The position numbers were made by a program, and so were the translations under genes. Shown here in pieces: positions 33,453-45,939 of a stretch of DNA of 64,000 nucleotides (the first letter of the stretch is position 1; each line of letters opens with the position of its first letter). This DNA is from Megalopta genalis. Taxonomy: Eukaryota > Arthropoda > Insecta > Hymenoptera > Halictidae. The notes beneath the pieces are model-generated. The model was not told the origin of the DNA. It saw nothing but the letters and a program-made list of their open reading frames with translations, and ran no database searches. The stretch is from assembly GCF_051020955.1 (NCBI RefSeq), contig NC_135027.1:1922001-1986000 (forward strand). The letters are read 5' to 3'.

Positions 33453-35494
33453 AATTCCATTTAGAAACAGTCGAATCTGGAAAATGAATGGATGGTAAAA
33501 ACGGCAATCAAACAATTAAATAAAATCTTCCTGCGACACATAAAAATTGAAGACTATTCGTTTCTTTTTCAACGGAAATTAAAAATTGTCCATAAAAGTT
33601 TGTATATCTATTTTTACCAAATACATATCAACGTGAAAAAATTGTCACGTGTTCCTCGAGTATGTGATATATTATCCTAGAAGTTTAAACAAAATAATAG
33701 CCTTCTAGTTTCTTAGAAAAAAGTCGCAAAGTTCACCCGTGTTTTACCAGAAAAAATTGAACCAGCTCTATATAAATATTTATACATCCCCTTTTACCGG
33801 ATATCTTTCGATGAAAAAATTAGTACGTGTTCCTTAAACATGAACTGAATTGTCCCAAAAGTGTCGATAAGAATCGCGTTCTGGTTTCTTAGAAAAAAAA
33901 AAAGAAAACGCGCAGAGATCGCCTTATTTTTAGCGTTCTGAACTGCGGCATTTTCGAGGACCGATATTTAATTTCGCGAGTATGCCCCACCCAGGCGCGG
34001 TTCTCATCCGGTTTGCGGGCAGTCGATTTTGAGGGACGGCAAACAGTTTCGGCGTTGATAAAGTTTTCCAATTTAATTTAAGGAATACGCCGGGCGTTGG
34101 CCCGGACACGTCGGCCCAGGCCAAGAAAACACGGCTCGTTAGAAATTCCACCGTGCCGGCGCGGTTCTACTTTGCAGATTACATTACACGCCGGGGCAAT
34201 ACGTTTATTGGAGTGGCCCGTTGCCGAGCGTTTTAATGGCCGCCATTCAATTTATCAAATGACCGCTAACTTCATTACGATTACTTAACTGCGTAATGAC
34301 CGATGCGTCATTACCGGTAATTTATGAATCCGTGATGCGGACAAATGTGACCGATCGCGGCCGAGTTAGATTTATTAATAAGATGATGTATTATATGGTG
34401 TGCCGCGTGTCCCGTTGTTAAATGGATCCGTTTGATCGATTCGTCCGGCAGTAAATCAAGATTGGATAATGAAACGAATTAAGGCTGCGTTACGCGATGT
34501 AAAACAGCTGGCCGGCTGTCATTCGCCGATTAATTTTATCGGTCGGCCCGGCCGATGCTCCGGCGATTGTTAATCACCTTGACAAATCGATTATACCGAT
34601 TCGCGAGGACTCTGTTTCGCGCGGATTTTTGTTTGATGCGGTCGGTACGAGAATGATGAAATTAATTAAAGCCGCTGGTTTGCCGGCGCGCGTGACAGTA
34701 TGGAATTCGTTACAGCTCGATATGGTTGAAATCGTTCGTTTTCCTGATAAATCGATTATCTTGATCGACAGTGAATTTATTACATGGTTTACTCGGCCAT
34801 CTACGGACCAAAGGATCTCTACTCTAGCCTGATTAATCAAGATTTAATGACGCTGATCGTCTGATCGCTCGTCGGAGTTCTTTATAGATTCGGTTACGAA
34901 TTCGTGGTAGAATAAGATTAATCTCCGGTGTACTTTGTAAATGACGAACGTAAGTAATTGCATGCTAATTCGACGGTAAAATTGTCGCAGATAGATGCCA
35001 ATTAATTCTATGGTAATATTATGCGCGACATTATCCACAATAGGTTAGCATTGTCGAGGCACGGCCCGATAAGGGGACAGTCCATTCAGAACGGGAAACG
35101 GAAGAACCACCACACGGAAGGCTCCACGATTTATCACACAAAGTTCGGCTTTGGTATTGTTCACCTCGCTCACGTTCTTTCGCCGTCGAACTATTAACAA
35201 TCCGAGTTTCTCGGTTGTTGGATCATTCCGATACGGACGAAATGCTGAAACGAACTTCCGGTCATCGAGCCGTCTAATCTCGATTCACTGATAACCCCTA
35301 CGTAAAAATTTCACAGGACCCGCGTATACAATACTTCCAAATCAAAACATTCTTTAAAAAGATATTAGATTCGTTGCGAAATCCTCTAAAGTTTCTTCTG
35401 AAACATCGCAGTAGTTGTATCTCGTACAGTTTAATTTAATCGAACAAATTTCAACTGGAATTTCCGACGTGAACAATTCGTATTAGCTCGACTC
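33453..35494. other. Unique sequence with AT-rich cores in GC-rich surroundings; no gene seen
   Basis: AT-rich to 33900. From 34090 to 34840 CpG-rich words (GGCCGGC, CGGCCCGGCC) alternate with TTAATTAA, ATTACGATTACTTAA and TTTATTAATAAG. This texture often marks conserved non-coding DNA, but nothing here proves it. No frame over 90 codons. Confidence 0.45.
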
Positions 35495-35920
35495 TATTTC
35501 TATAAAATATATTAATTTTTATAAAATAGGCTAATTTTTATATAGTAAATTAATGTTTATAGAACAGACTACTTTTTATAAAATGAATCAATTTTTATGA
35601 AATAGATCAATTTCTAGAAAATATATTAATTTTTGTAAAATGGACTAATTTTTATATAGTAAATTAATGTTTATAGAACAGACTAATTTTTATCAAATGA
35701 ATCAATTTTTATAAAGTAAATTGACTTTTATGAAATAGATCAATTTCTAGAAAATATATTAATTTTTGCAAAATGGACTAATTTTTATATAGTAAATTAA
35801 TGTTTATAGAACAGACTAATTTTTATCAAATGAATCAATTTTTATAAAGTAAATTGACTTTTATGAAATAGATCAATTTTTAGGAAATAAATTGAGTTTT
35901 ATAAAATAAATCGAATTCAT
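35495..35920. repeat. AT-rich minisatellite with roughly 20-bp subunits
   Basis: Variants of AATTTTTATAAAATGAATC repeat with a longer period: CTAATTTTTATATAG occurs at about 35531, 35645 and 35778 (114 and 133 bp apart). The later unit has gained about one 20-bp subunit. Confidence 0.88.
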
Positions 35921-38394
35921 AGTTTCAATCGAAACGTTTTGTAGAAATAATTTGTACGAACCGGAGGCTACACTCGTCGAACATTAATTCACCGTATGAT
36001 GTCAATTGGAAATGTTCGGGGTTGGAAGGAATTGGTTTAGGCGTAAGAGTAATAGAACGGCATTCTTCTGGCCCGTCAATTGGAAAGCAGTCGCCGATAC
36101 GATTGTTCGACGGTGTTTCCAAGTAATTTTCCTGCGACCCTTATTGTACACGCGAGCTACTTGAAAATCAATTACCGAACGGGACACGTTTCGAGCACGC
36201 TGCATCCGCGCATCGATCGAATGAGCCGGTAACCGTGATAATTCGCGTATCTCTTCGGCCACGCACCATTCCCGTTGCTCGAGCCGGTTTAACGAACCAC
36301 AGCGGTGTGTTATTTCCGATCACTTCTCACGATTACGTATGGATTCCTTTTCCATCCTGTCACGGACGGTTTCGCGTGAAAATCCACCGGCGGCGGTGCT
36401 TCACGCTCGATTGTCCCGTGATTTCTCCGCTAATTATTTCCGATCGATAGAAAACTCGATTATCATAAAAAGGGTATCGTATCCTCTACGATATTCCGGG
36501 AACCAACGATCCCTGAAAATGACGTTCTCTCTCCTCGAACGATATATATATATATATATATTAAAAACACGAGAACGCAGTATTTTTCATACAATTGTGT
36601 GCTATTTATAGCGAGTCGGCTAGAATTCTAATTATTTTGCGAAATATTATTGTCGCTCGCAATATTTCAATATTCTCTGAATTTTAGTTACTTTTTACCA
36701 TCGCGTTTTCTTTGCGAAGCAATCATTTAATAACAAAAATAAATAAATATATTTGTTTGAATATAATTATGATTTCGTGCGAACAATGCAATTTTATGCA
36801 CGATTTTTCTACTAGCGAATATTTTAGAATACAATCTATTCGAAGATTAATACTGGAAGCTCGAATAATTATTGCTTGCATTCAATTTCTCGATTAAATC
36901 GAGAAAAATGCTGGCTCGCCTGCTCGGCTATAAAAATTGAAAGCGCCACGAGATAATTGCAGTTTCTGGCGTCGTGATAACGCAATTATGAACGCGAATC
37001 ACGCGCAGCATTGTGTACACAGCATAAAGACATCGACAGAGGTGGCCTTGTTCCGCCGAGGATAACATTTAGTCCCGGGGTCCAACATCTTCCGCGTCCC
37101 CTAATCTTTTTCTTTACTGCCCCGGCTCGGTAGGGGAACGTGTACCAACTTTTCCACCATATTGGAAGCCTCCGGTACACTCGGGTCACAGTTAAGCTCG
37201 CCGGTACCGCAATCTATGGATTCAATTTTATGGGAAACTGAGAAACGCTGAGCCAACCTCGTAAAGTCACCGCGATATCTTCCGTTCTTGGTCGGATTTC
37301 TTCGTGAAATCTGTAATTAGATCTGCATCGTTTCCGATGGAAATTCTGACGGATGGAAATCCGGATCGATTATACGGTCTCTGTTTACGGCGCCGAGATA
37401 TCGAATTAAGCCAGGCTCGCGGCACATTGCGACATCAAGATTAAGGGTAACTCTTCGTTGGCGAAGCTATGCAAGTTCACGCTACTTAGTATCATGTGTG
37501 CCATTCGAACACATGATTCTACGACGTGCTGTAAATGTACTGTGAATTTCTATCCTAATCGTTAATTATCAATGTCAAGCAATATCTGAGAAAATAGCTG
37601 TATCAGAGGCGTCTGACCTCTCTTCGAATATTATTTAAAGAAGCTCATCGAAATGACGGGTCACTAATTTTTTAATTTACGATTATTCGAATCGTAAGGA
37701 TACATTTATGAGTCATTTATTCAATATATGTGTCAATTGAATAACACTCGTTAAAAATCAGAATAAATGTCTCATTATTGCTCTTATAAACTCATACAAA
37801 ACAGCTGCCTTTAATGCCCCGTAAATCTAGTGTTAATTATTTAGATTAGATCGAAAAATATACCGTTGTGTTTAGAAAAGTGCAAGGAATCGTCTTACGT
37901 AAGAATCGCTCGAATAGCTTTCACGGTTGGAGTAGGAAAAATCCCTAAAACCGAGAATTTGACTGAAAGTTGAAACCGCGAAGTTTCGAAAATCGATATT
38001 AAAAATTGAATTTTCTCGGAACTCGTGTCAGAAAAACGCGATTTGTGGATCAGAATTCAGTGCGCTATGATCTGTCCGCCTATTGAAATTTGTTGGACGA
38101 TGTTATCGTATGGAAGAGCGGACCGCGGTCATCGCGGTTCCGTCGTAAGCACGTCGGACTGTGTTCTCATGGGTCCATGGCAATTGATTTAGCGTCTTCC
38201 CATAGAAAACTCGGCGTCCAGAGTCGGTTCGTTAATCAACGGAGTTAGCGTGAACATAGCCGTGGCTAATATCGCCTCGTTGCCGGTAATGAGAGACCGA
38301 AATCCTCGGAGACATGCTCGAAAACTGACACTAATTAAACATCGTAGCCGCTCTAACTCGCTCTATAAAGGACCGTACCGGAGTCACGACGATA

Positions 38395-38398
<4 letters not shown>
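35921..38398. other. Unique sequence; no gene seen
   Basis: Non-repetitive apart from a short (AT)n run at 36541-36562. Frames are at most about 90 codons and unrecognised. Confidence 0.5.
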
Positions 38399-38425
<27 letters not shown>

Positions 38426-38468
38426 TGGGAGAGAGATATTTAGAGAGCAAGAGATAGAAAGAGAGAAA
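38399..38468. repeat. GA-rich simple repeat
   Basis: Interrupted (GA)n tract with TGGGAG and TATTTAGAGAGC interruptions. Frames across it are low complexity. Confidence 0.9.
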
Positions 38469-39880
38469 GTTCTCTCGGGGATACACGACACGACGGCGCG
38501 GTCTCTTTTCATTCAATTACGCATAAACTCGCGCATTACAGGTGTAACAATTGTTGCGCGGAAGTTGCCAGGCTCCTATCGAACGGGACCCAGCGAACGC
38601 GATTCCAATTAAATTACGTCGATGGCATTGTCTGCCGTCGCCTAATTGCGCTCCTTATTATCTGACGACGCCAACGCTGTTTCTATACGGGCGACGAACG
38701 GGAGAGCAACGATGCGACGGCGACACCATAATTCTCGTGTTTCTTCGAGTTAAGGTGGTTATTCCAGAACCTGAAAAAAAACCTCTACATTTCTTTATCC
38801 GATTTTCTGAAAGCCTATTCTCTCGAAACTGATTCCACCGAAGGATATCGTTGGATTCGAAACGCAAATGCGAGAACTCACGGCCCCTAAATAATTGCTG
38901 AATAAATGCATGGAATAAAATACGAACGGGAAAAGCCGCGCACAGTTTGCAAATACGAAGTTATTTCGATAGCCGCATCGATTAATATCGGCGCCATCGC
39001 GCGACAAGAAGAAAGATGAGGCGAGAGGAATGACTGACGGTCTCAATTTTCCCGCGCGTCAGCCGGCCACGTTTTTAATACGCTCGGCCCCGGCGTTGCG
39101 TCGCGACGATAACGAAATACGTCATTTTATTCGAGACGAGCGCCGCGTGCGGCTGATCAAACTGCTATCATGAATAATTCCATTCATTCGTCCAATCACG
39201 CGTGAACGATCATACGTCGTTGTCGCCATCGATCCTCGCCGGGCCGGTCCGTTCACGGTTGTTCTCGCGTGTCTAAAAAGGATAGAACGCCGCGCGATCC
39301 GCCCCCCTTTAACCCTCTTCGACCCCCTTCAACCACGTTCAACGCGATCGCCGTGGTTTCAGCATCCATTACGTTAACGAAGACGGGCTCGCCTTTCTCG
39401 GAGTGAACGATCTTATGAATGTCGACTTACGAGCCGTGCTCGCCTTCCGTTCGATAAATCATCGCCGATGAAACATTCCCGGGTATCGGGCTCCTGCGAC
39501 CTTCGCCCCCGCACCCCATTATTCCCCGCTCCTTTCGCCGACGACTGACGCGATTATTGCGCGCGGAATTACCGCGAAAGAAACGGAGTCGGCCGATATA
39601 TCATTTGACGAGGTTCAAACGACGTATTCAGATCTTAGTCGCGGTATTCGCTGTGTTCGTCGGATTGTTCCCATTAGAACCTTAAAACGGATCCCATGGT
39701 GGGACCTTGTGAAAGATAGTGACAGCAATTGCGGAGAAGAATGGAACGGTGTGCGAAGTCTGTGGACATCTTTGAACAAGATATCCAAGTCTGTTCAAAT
39801 ATTTGAACAGTGTGTGAAATGTGTGAACAACTCATTGAACAGTGTGTAAGTTACTGTATACATATTAAGATTATAACTCT
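38469..39880. other. Unique sequence; no gene seen
   Basis: CpG-rich non-repetitive DNA. A small cluster of GAACAGTGTG / TTTGAACA words at 39765-39845 is a weak local repeat. Confidence 0.5.
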
Positions 39881-39957
39881 TATTATATTATAATATAATA
39901 TAATATAATATAATATAATATAATATAATATAATATAATATAATATAATATAATATC
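39881..39957. repeat. (TAATA)n pentanucleotide microsatellite
   Basis: About 14 near-perfect TAATA/AATAT units, followed by less regular TAATAAT sequence to about 40015. Confidence 0.95.
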
Positions 39958-40142
39958 AAATATAATAATATATAATAATAATTATATTATAATAATATAT
40001 ATTATTATAACTCTTTTATAAGATATATCAGAAATAAATAAATGAGAAATATCTTATAAATATTATTAGAAAGAAATATTATTATTAAAACTTTATTTAT
40101 AAGAAATTTCTTATAAATAAATATATAAGAAAGAATGATAAT

Positions 40143-40187
40143 CAGTTAGTTACTTTTGACGAGTATACTCGTCACGAAGAACTGGCG
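40143..40187. mobile_element. Collapsed copy of the GACGAGTATACTCGTC palindromic element
   Basis: CAGTTAGTTACTTTTGACG, the palindrome, then CACGAAGAACTG: the two outer arms of the 11725 family are joined around a single central palindrome, with the roughly 50-bp interior missing. This could be an internal-deletion derivative or an ancestral form. Confidence 0.5.
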
Positions 40188-40540
40188 ACATATTGTGTTA
40201 TGACGTTAAAAAAAATACACTTAACTGGTTAATTTGCTAAACCAGTACAGGTTGGATAGAATCGATAAGTGATCTCGCAAATAAATCTACCGATAAAAAA
40301 ATGTCTACTTTCTAATAATCCTCCTAAAATGAAGTTCACAATTATGTTTCCGTGCGACAGACACTGGTGCTGTTTTCTTTCCAGCAGCATGTCTATGCAG
40401 CACGGATCTAAGAGGTTAAATTTTGCCCGACGTGTATCCCCAATACGTAACACATTTTCCACGGGCAATTCATCCCCGGTTCTCCCGGTTCTCGGCCACT
40501 TTGCTCCGGAGTCTGTTCCGAAAGTTCCTTGGCACGTAGC

Positions 40541-40656
40541 TCTCTTTCTCTCCCTCTCTCTTTCTCTCACTTTCTCTTTCTCGCTCGCTCTCTTTCTCTC
40601 CCTCTCTCTCCCTCTCTTTCACTTTCTCTCTCCTTCTCGCTCGCTCGCTCTCTTTA
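40541..40656. repeat. CT-rich simple repeat
   Basis: Interrupted (CT)n/(CTTT)n with CTCGCTCGCTC segments. The 148-codon + frame and 96-codon - frame over it are artefacts. Confidence 0.92.
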
Positions 40657-40985
40657 TCCCACGACGTTTCCCGATCGCAACGATTCTTCTTCCCCCGGCG
40701 CAAATCCCGCACTAGCTGCGCCCGCAAATCCCATACTCCTCGAGGAAAATGGTTGCTCACCTTCCCAGTAATCCCTCAGTTCGTCGCTAACGACGTTTGC
40801 GTCTTTCCTTTCCTTCTGTTCGCTGTGTATACCCATCACCAATATGTAACATCTAAACCGCCCCGGTTTTCCACGAAATCTTGAACCACCTGCAACGACC
40901 CTGAAATACCTCGTAAAGATGACCGTCCCGAGGAAGTTCGTTCACGTTTGTACTCGTTAATAGGCTGTCTCTAATGATACAGATA
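40657..40985. other. Unique sequence; nothing recognised
   Basis: Non-repetitive DNA between the CT tract and the diverged tandem duplication; no frame of note. Confidence 0.5.
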
Positions 40986-41380
40986 CGCAAAAGTTGTTTC
41001 GAGCAGGAACTGTTTCGAACGCTTCGTTCCAAATGAGTACTGTACTGTTTTCGCGTACAGCGACGACAGTGTTGCTGTTGGCGATGTATAAAAATTCACG
41101 GACATGATCCAGATATGTATGAACAAGACTGCAAAGTTTCACAAGAACGTCTTCTTTGGTTTCAGAAAAATAAAATCCTAAATACATATCTGCTGAGAAC
41201 ACATTGAATTCGATTTTTGAGCTCCAATGACTGATACGGTTCCCCGCTCGATAACTATCATAATTTGTACGATCGTAATGTATAAAAATTCCTAGATATA
41301 CTGCTGACTTGTAGGAACAAGTAGGGTTAGTTTTATAACGATATCTTATCTGGTTCGATAGAAGAAAAATTCGTAAGTAC
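40986..41380 (-). repeat. Diverged 195-bp tandem duplication lying in one open frame
   Basis: ATGTATAAAAATTC occurs at 41084 and ATGTATAAAAATTC again at 41279, exactly 195 bp apart. The flanking sequence aligns for most of the interval (GAACAAGACT/GAACAAGTAG, TCGGTTC-like and GAATTCG-like blocks). On the - strand a 147-codon frame (40957-41400) spans both units, because 195 is a multiple of three and neither copy has gained a stop. Protein similarity between the halves is weak and no domain is recognised. I list it as a duplication, not a gene. Confidence 0.55.
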
Positions 41381-41400
41381 CTGACAAAGTCTTCAAACAA

Positions 41401-42423
41401 TCCAAAACACGTTAACGAACGTGCCTAAATATACTGTTCCGTATAAGTGCTCCTCCGTTCTTTCCCCGGGAGCCCCAGGAAGCTGTAGAGGAGGACACTC
41501 TAATACATGTTTGTGTCGGTGCGACAATGTTTGCCCGCGTCAGCCACTCGGAACAGGGAGGCGGGAGAGAGTTATAGTCGTCGGAGAGACGGTGCTTCTT
41601 CCGGACGGATATTTCCGCGAGCCGGGAATACAGATGCCAGGGAAATGGCGGGACAGGAAATGGAGAAAACAGAAAGGAGGACTGAATAAGGCCGGGCGTG
41701 GCTTGTCAACACGGGCCGATCCGAGGGGATAAGAGGTGGGACGGGGGGCCACGGACCCCCGGGAGCCGTGGATTGGATTAAAACTCGAAATCGAGTTGTC
41801 CTCTTCTTTCGTGCCCGAGCGAAATTTACTTTAGAAACATTTCATATCCCCGGTTCGATCCACAACCCGCTCCCTTCGATCCTCCTTCGTGAACGCGACG
41901 TTCTCGCCCCGCTTGTTTTCCCTCCTCGCGATTATTATTCTTGCCGCGCCTCCTCCGAACGCTCTAGCCTCCTCCTCCAAGCTATACGCAACGAAAAGTG
42001 GTCCCTCGCTATACTCTCATTGACATTCTCTGGGTCACCCTGTGTCAATTTTCGCTTCCAGGTGTGCTCGTTTCGGTGATAACTTCCGTTTCGTTTCGTA
42101 TCCTGAAATAATTGGCTCGCTTTGAATTTGTTTAAAGGAAATTTCAAATCGTTTGATCGAAAGCGGAGCAGAGAGTTTTGCTGAGAACAATCTGAACAGG
42201 TTGATACAGCGATCCAATTTTTTCAGTTTTTCCGGATCCAGTTCAACACCCTAAGTTAGGATGTCTTTCAATTTAAAGTTGTTGGAGACAATTACTGTGA
42301 CGTAAAAGTGAGAGTAATACTAACAATAATATTGCGAGCTTAAGTGATCTGTAACAAGCAAATACGTTGTATATTTATTTTTATTATAGTTTAAGTTAAA
42401 TTATATGTATATATTATATATGT
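41401..42423. other. Unique sequence; no gene seen
   Basis: CpG-rich, non-repetitive. Overlapping frames of about 100 codons at 41421 and 41768 on + are unrecognised. Confidence 0.5.
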
Positions 42424-42787
42424 ACAGGATGTCCCGAATATGTCTCGCAATCCGAAAGTGGCGGTTTTCTCAGGTCATTTGAAGCAATTTCTTTCTTTGC
42501 GAAAATTTTCTCCAAGGCGCCGTTAACGAGTTATTAACGAAAAACACTGACCAATAAGAGGCGAGCTCGGCTGGCGCGCGGCGGCCCAGCCAACGAGTGC
42601 ACGGAGCTCAGTTCCGCTCATTGGCTCGGCCGTCTCGCGCCAAGTGATCTCGCCTCTGATTGGTCACTGTTTTTCGTTAATAACTCGTAAACGAAGCCGC
42701 AGATTGCATTTTCGCTAAGGCAAAAGTTGCTTCAAATGACCTCAGGAATCCCCTACTTTCGGATTGCGAGACTTTTTTGGGCACCCT
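42424..42787. mobile_element. Palindromic CCAAT-rich element (372-bp family), near-complete copy
   Basis: It starts CAGGATGTCCCGAATATG and ends ACTTTTTTGGGCACCCTA, with TATA-rich flanks. It retains both GTTATTAACGAAAAACACTG arms and four CCAAT/ATTGG boxes. The right half carries the AAGCCGCAGATTGCATTTTC variant also seen at 21770 and 46800, linking it to the 1-kb hairpin element. Confidence 0.85.
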
Positions 42788-45746
42788 ATATATTTCAATA
42801 TTTGGCTACAAATTGTCTTTACTGAACATCTGGGTTCGAAGGCCGATTGCTCCGCGATACTTTGTCGCAGCTCAATGTGAAAAATACTTTGATTAAGTCT
42901 TGTTGCTCTAACACGTTGTCGAGATTTTCAGAAGAGAGATTCCTTAAACACGGAAACAGAGAATAACATTTATGCAACAATGTATCGCGAAGCGATCGGC
43001 CATCAAACCAAGCCAAACACGTCGGCACCAAAGGAGCAGAACAGATCATTTTGGCGAAGCTAATTAATATTCTTCCCGGGGGGCAGAGTTATCGGGTCGA
43101 TAAAGTGTCCTCGGGCAAGTTTGTCGGTCGAAATCCGATGTTTGAGAAAGTTGGCCGTATTTTAAAACGCCCTGGGTATCCGTTGGAGCTGCAGGGTTCC
43201 CAAGCCCCGTTCAATTTCCGTTCGCCAACCGGCCTGATTGCATCGACTTTCGAGTAAATTTCATTCTCGTTTCGGTGTCCCTGGCGAGTTCTCGTCTCGG
43301 CTAATTAGCGTTTCGTTCGCGTCGTTTGGTCCGCCATTCCCGTTTCGCGCGTCCGAACTAGTTACTATCGCGGCGAGCTAGCCGGGGCTGATGGCTTCGA
43401 CTTCGTTCCAACAAATTCCCTGTCACCTTCCCAGGTTCCTTCCTCTTAGCAGTAACGCCGCTGAAGATGTGGACACTTCCGACAGGCTGCGGACTCGGGT
43501 AGAGTCCCCAGCAAATTTGCGCAATGAAGCTGTACATTGGACTACCAAGTATTGTCGCTCGAAAGTGCGCCATTTTACACAGAAAACTTGCAACTATCAA
43601 TTTAGCAAATAATTGAGAACTCGAGTATCGATAACTCGACTCTCTTCGATGTTCGGGAATATTTTTTATCGGACAGTTTTCAGCTAATTTAATTTCACTG
43701 GATCCAGTTTGTTTGAAGAAAACACATTCGAATATGCTCTTCGCTGTTCCAAACGCGAATGAATTATTTTCCGAGATATTTCGTTGAACTTAAAATAACC
43801 ATTTGAAAGATTTCACAATTTTACCATAATTGTTTTATCGATAGCTACGTTAGTAATTATATATTTTACGTTATTAATTTTCCAGCGGCGTCACTAGTTA
43901 TACATTTCAATTTTTATTTTAAATAATAAATTATTAAGTTTACATTTATTAAGATATAATAATATTGATATTTTATGAACCGTTTTAATATTGATTTAAC
44001 TGTTTCAACGTTACCGTTCCGTCCTCAAATAAATTCTCCCTCGCGGCGTTTCTCATCCGAATGGCTGATTAAAATTTCATCACAGCTAGCCTGCTAGGTT
44101 CCTGCGATTTCATGGCAATTGCAACCGTATCGCTTCCCCGTCCCGTTCGGCCATGCAGTTGATCGGCTCGCGGGATTCCTTCGATTCCCTGTCGTTAGAA
44201 TCCTTTCCAATAACACGTTCGGCCCTGCCCGGGACTCGCGTCAGAATCTCATTTGCACATAGGAATTCGCGCCGATCAGACATTCCGAGTCGCGTTCCAT
44301 GGCGATTAGTAGTCTCGCGTCGGCAAGAGAAAAAGTTTCATTCCCCCGTCGAAACGGAGGACCGTCAGTGGCGCGAATTAATTGGCAGACACCCTCGTTT
44401 AAGAACACTTTGATCGGGATCAAGGCACGATCGCGGGCGGCGTCGCTTCCGGGCGAAATGAAATTGTTTCCTCGGTCGTCTCGCTTCTCCTAAGTACGCT
44501 CTTTTCACGGCCCTGTCCTGGAAAAATTTTCGTCACGTTAAAACCCTGAAAATTTCATTGCAAAATAGATACTCTACTCGACGATTAAACAGGTAAATGT
44601 ATTTGCGCGACGTTGTGGAGGCTTCTGGGAAACAAGCATTTCCGACACATCTTGCGACCAAAAAATTACCGTAGATTCTCCGATGTTTGCACTTTCGAAC
44701 CATGTACTCGAATTAAAAACAGCTGCGTTCATTTCTCCGGAAATAATTCCTAAGGATCGCGCGATGTTCCCAGATCGTCGAACCTTTGATTCTCGAGCAC
44801 AAGTTCGCAAGAATGTTACCCCCATGAAATTAGAATAATGCTATGGGATCACGGGGAAGCTTTTATATCGCAGCGGTAGTACGCAGAGCGGATCGGAGGG
44901 ATTCCTCTCGCGACGGCTCGGCGACCAGCCCGTATTTCACTTTTGTCAAACGCAAGATTTCATCGATCATTCCCGGTCCATTTGCCTTCCGGATTCGAGC
45001 GGCCGGTCGGTTGTCGTTAATGACCGCGGATCGATACCGATTATGAACATGCTCTAAGGTATCCCTATCAGCTGCTACCCTCCCGGGTGAGCCTCGCCCA
45101 CGCGCAACCTCCGCCGCGCTGCCCTAATTCGAAACGTGTGTGCGTGCTCGGGAGATACATCGCACCGCGCCGCACCGCGCCGCGCGTCTCTGGCACACGC
45201 GGCAGAGTCAAAGCGGCCGAGAATCAATCGGAAGTGAATATCGGCAGATCGTAGTTTCGGCTTTCATGAACCAAATTGTTATTGCTCGAATGGCATTGCT
45301 GCGCATTCAGGAGGCACCGGTGCGGCCGAGTTGATGCTCACCTGACGCAAATCGATTTAAGGCGGAATTCCCCGCTGAGAAACCGACGCGTGTGCTGCCC
45401 GGCGATACGAGTGCTGAAAACCTCCAGAACATCTGCGTCCGTTGTCGACATCCGGCAATTTTAATTAACGCTTTCTGCATCACTGCAAAACATTATGAAA
45501 TTGTCGGTCGTGAGAGCCGAGAGGAGATTCGGGATCTTTGAAAATTGTTTGCCCGAGAATCGGAGGAGTTTACTCAAAATGGTTTTCTGGGATCAGAGAG
45601 GGTTATTTTCGGGAATATATAGTAATTTTCTGATTCGAAGATATCTCTCCGTTGGGTACGAAATTATGGCCGGCGTTGTCGAGATCCAGTGCAAATTCGT
45701 AAACATTTTGTGCATTTGATAGAATGAGGATAAGAAGTAACGAATA
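42788..45746. other. Unique sequence; no gene seen
   Basis: Mixed composition, CpG-rich at 43050-43450 and 44100-45470. Frames are at most about 86 codons. A local CGCACCGCGCCGCACCGCGC run lies near 45160. Confidence 0.5.

Positions 45747-45772
<26 letters not shown>
45747..45772. repeat. (GA)n microsatellite
   Basis: Thirteen uninterrupted GA dinucleotides. Confidence 0.95.
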
Positions 45773-45779
<7 letters not shown>

Positions 45780-45939
45780 AGAGCTGAGCCCTCAACTCTC
45801 TGAAATTCCCCAACTCTTCAAACTCTCCCAACTCCTCCCACCTCTCTCAACTCGTGCATGACTCTACAGAGATCAAGACACGCATTTACGGATTGGTCGA
45901 GAGAGACTGCAGCTTCTTTCGACTTATTATAAGCACAAG

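Noticed and set aside
41851..41861. GGTTCGATCC, resembling a tRNA B box
   Set aside because: No A box or cloverleaf-forming arms at the right distance upstream or downstream.
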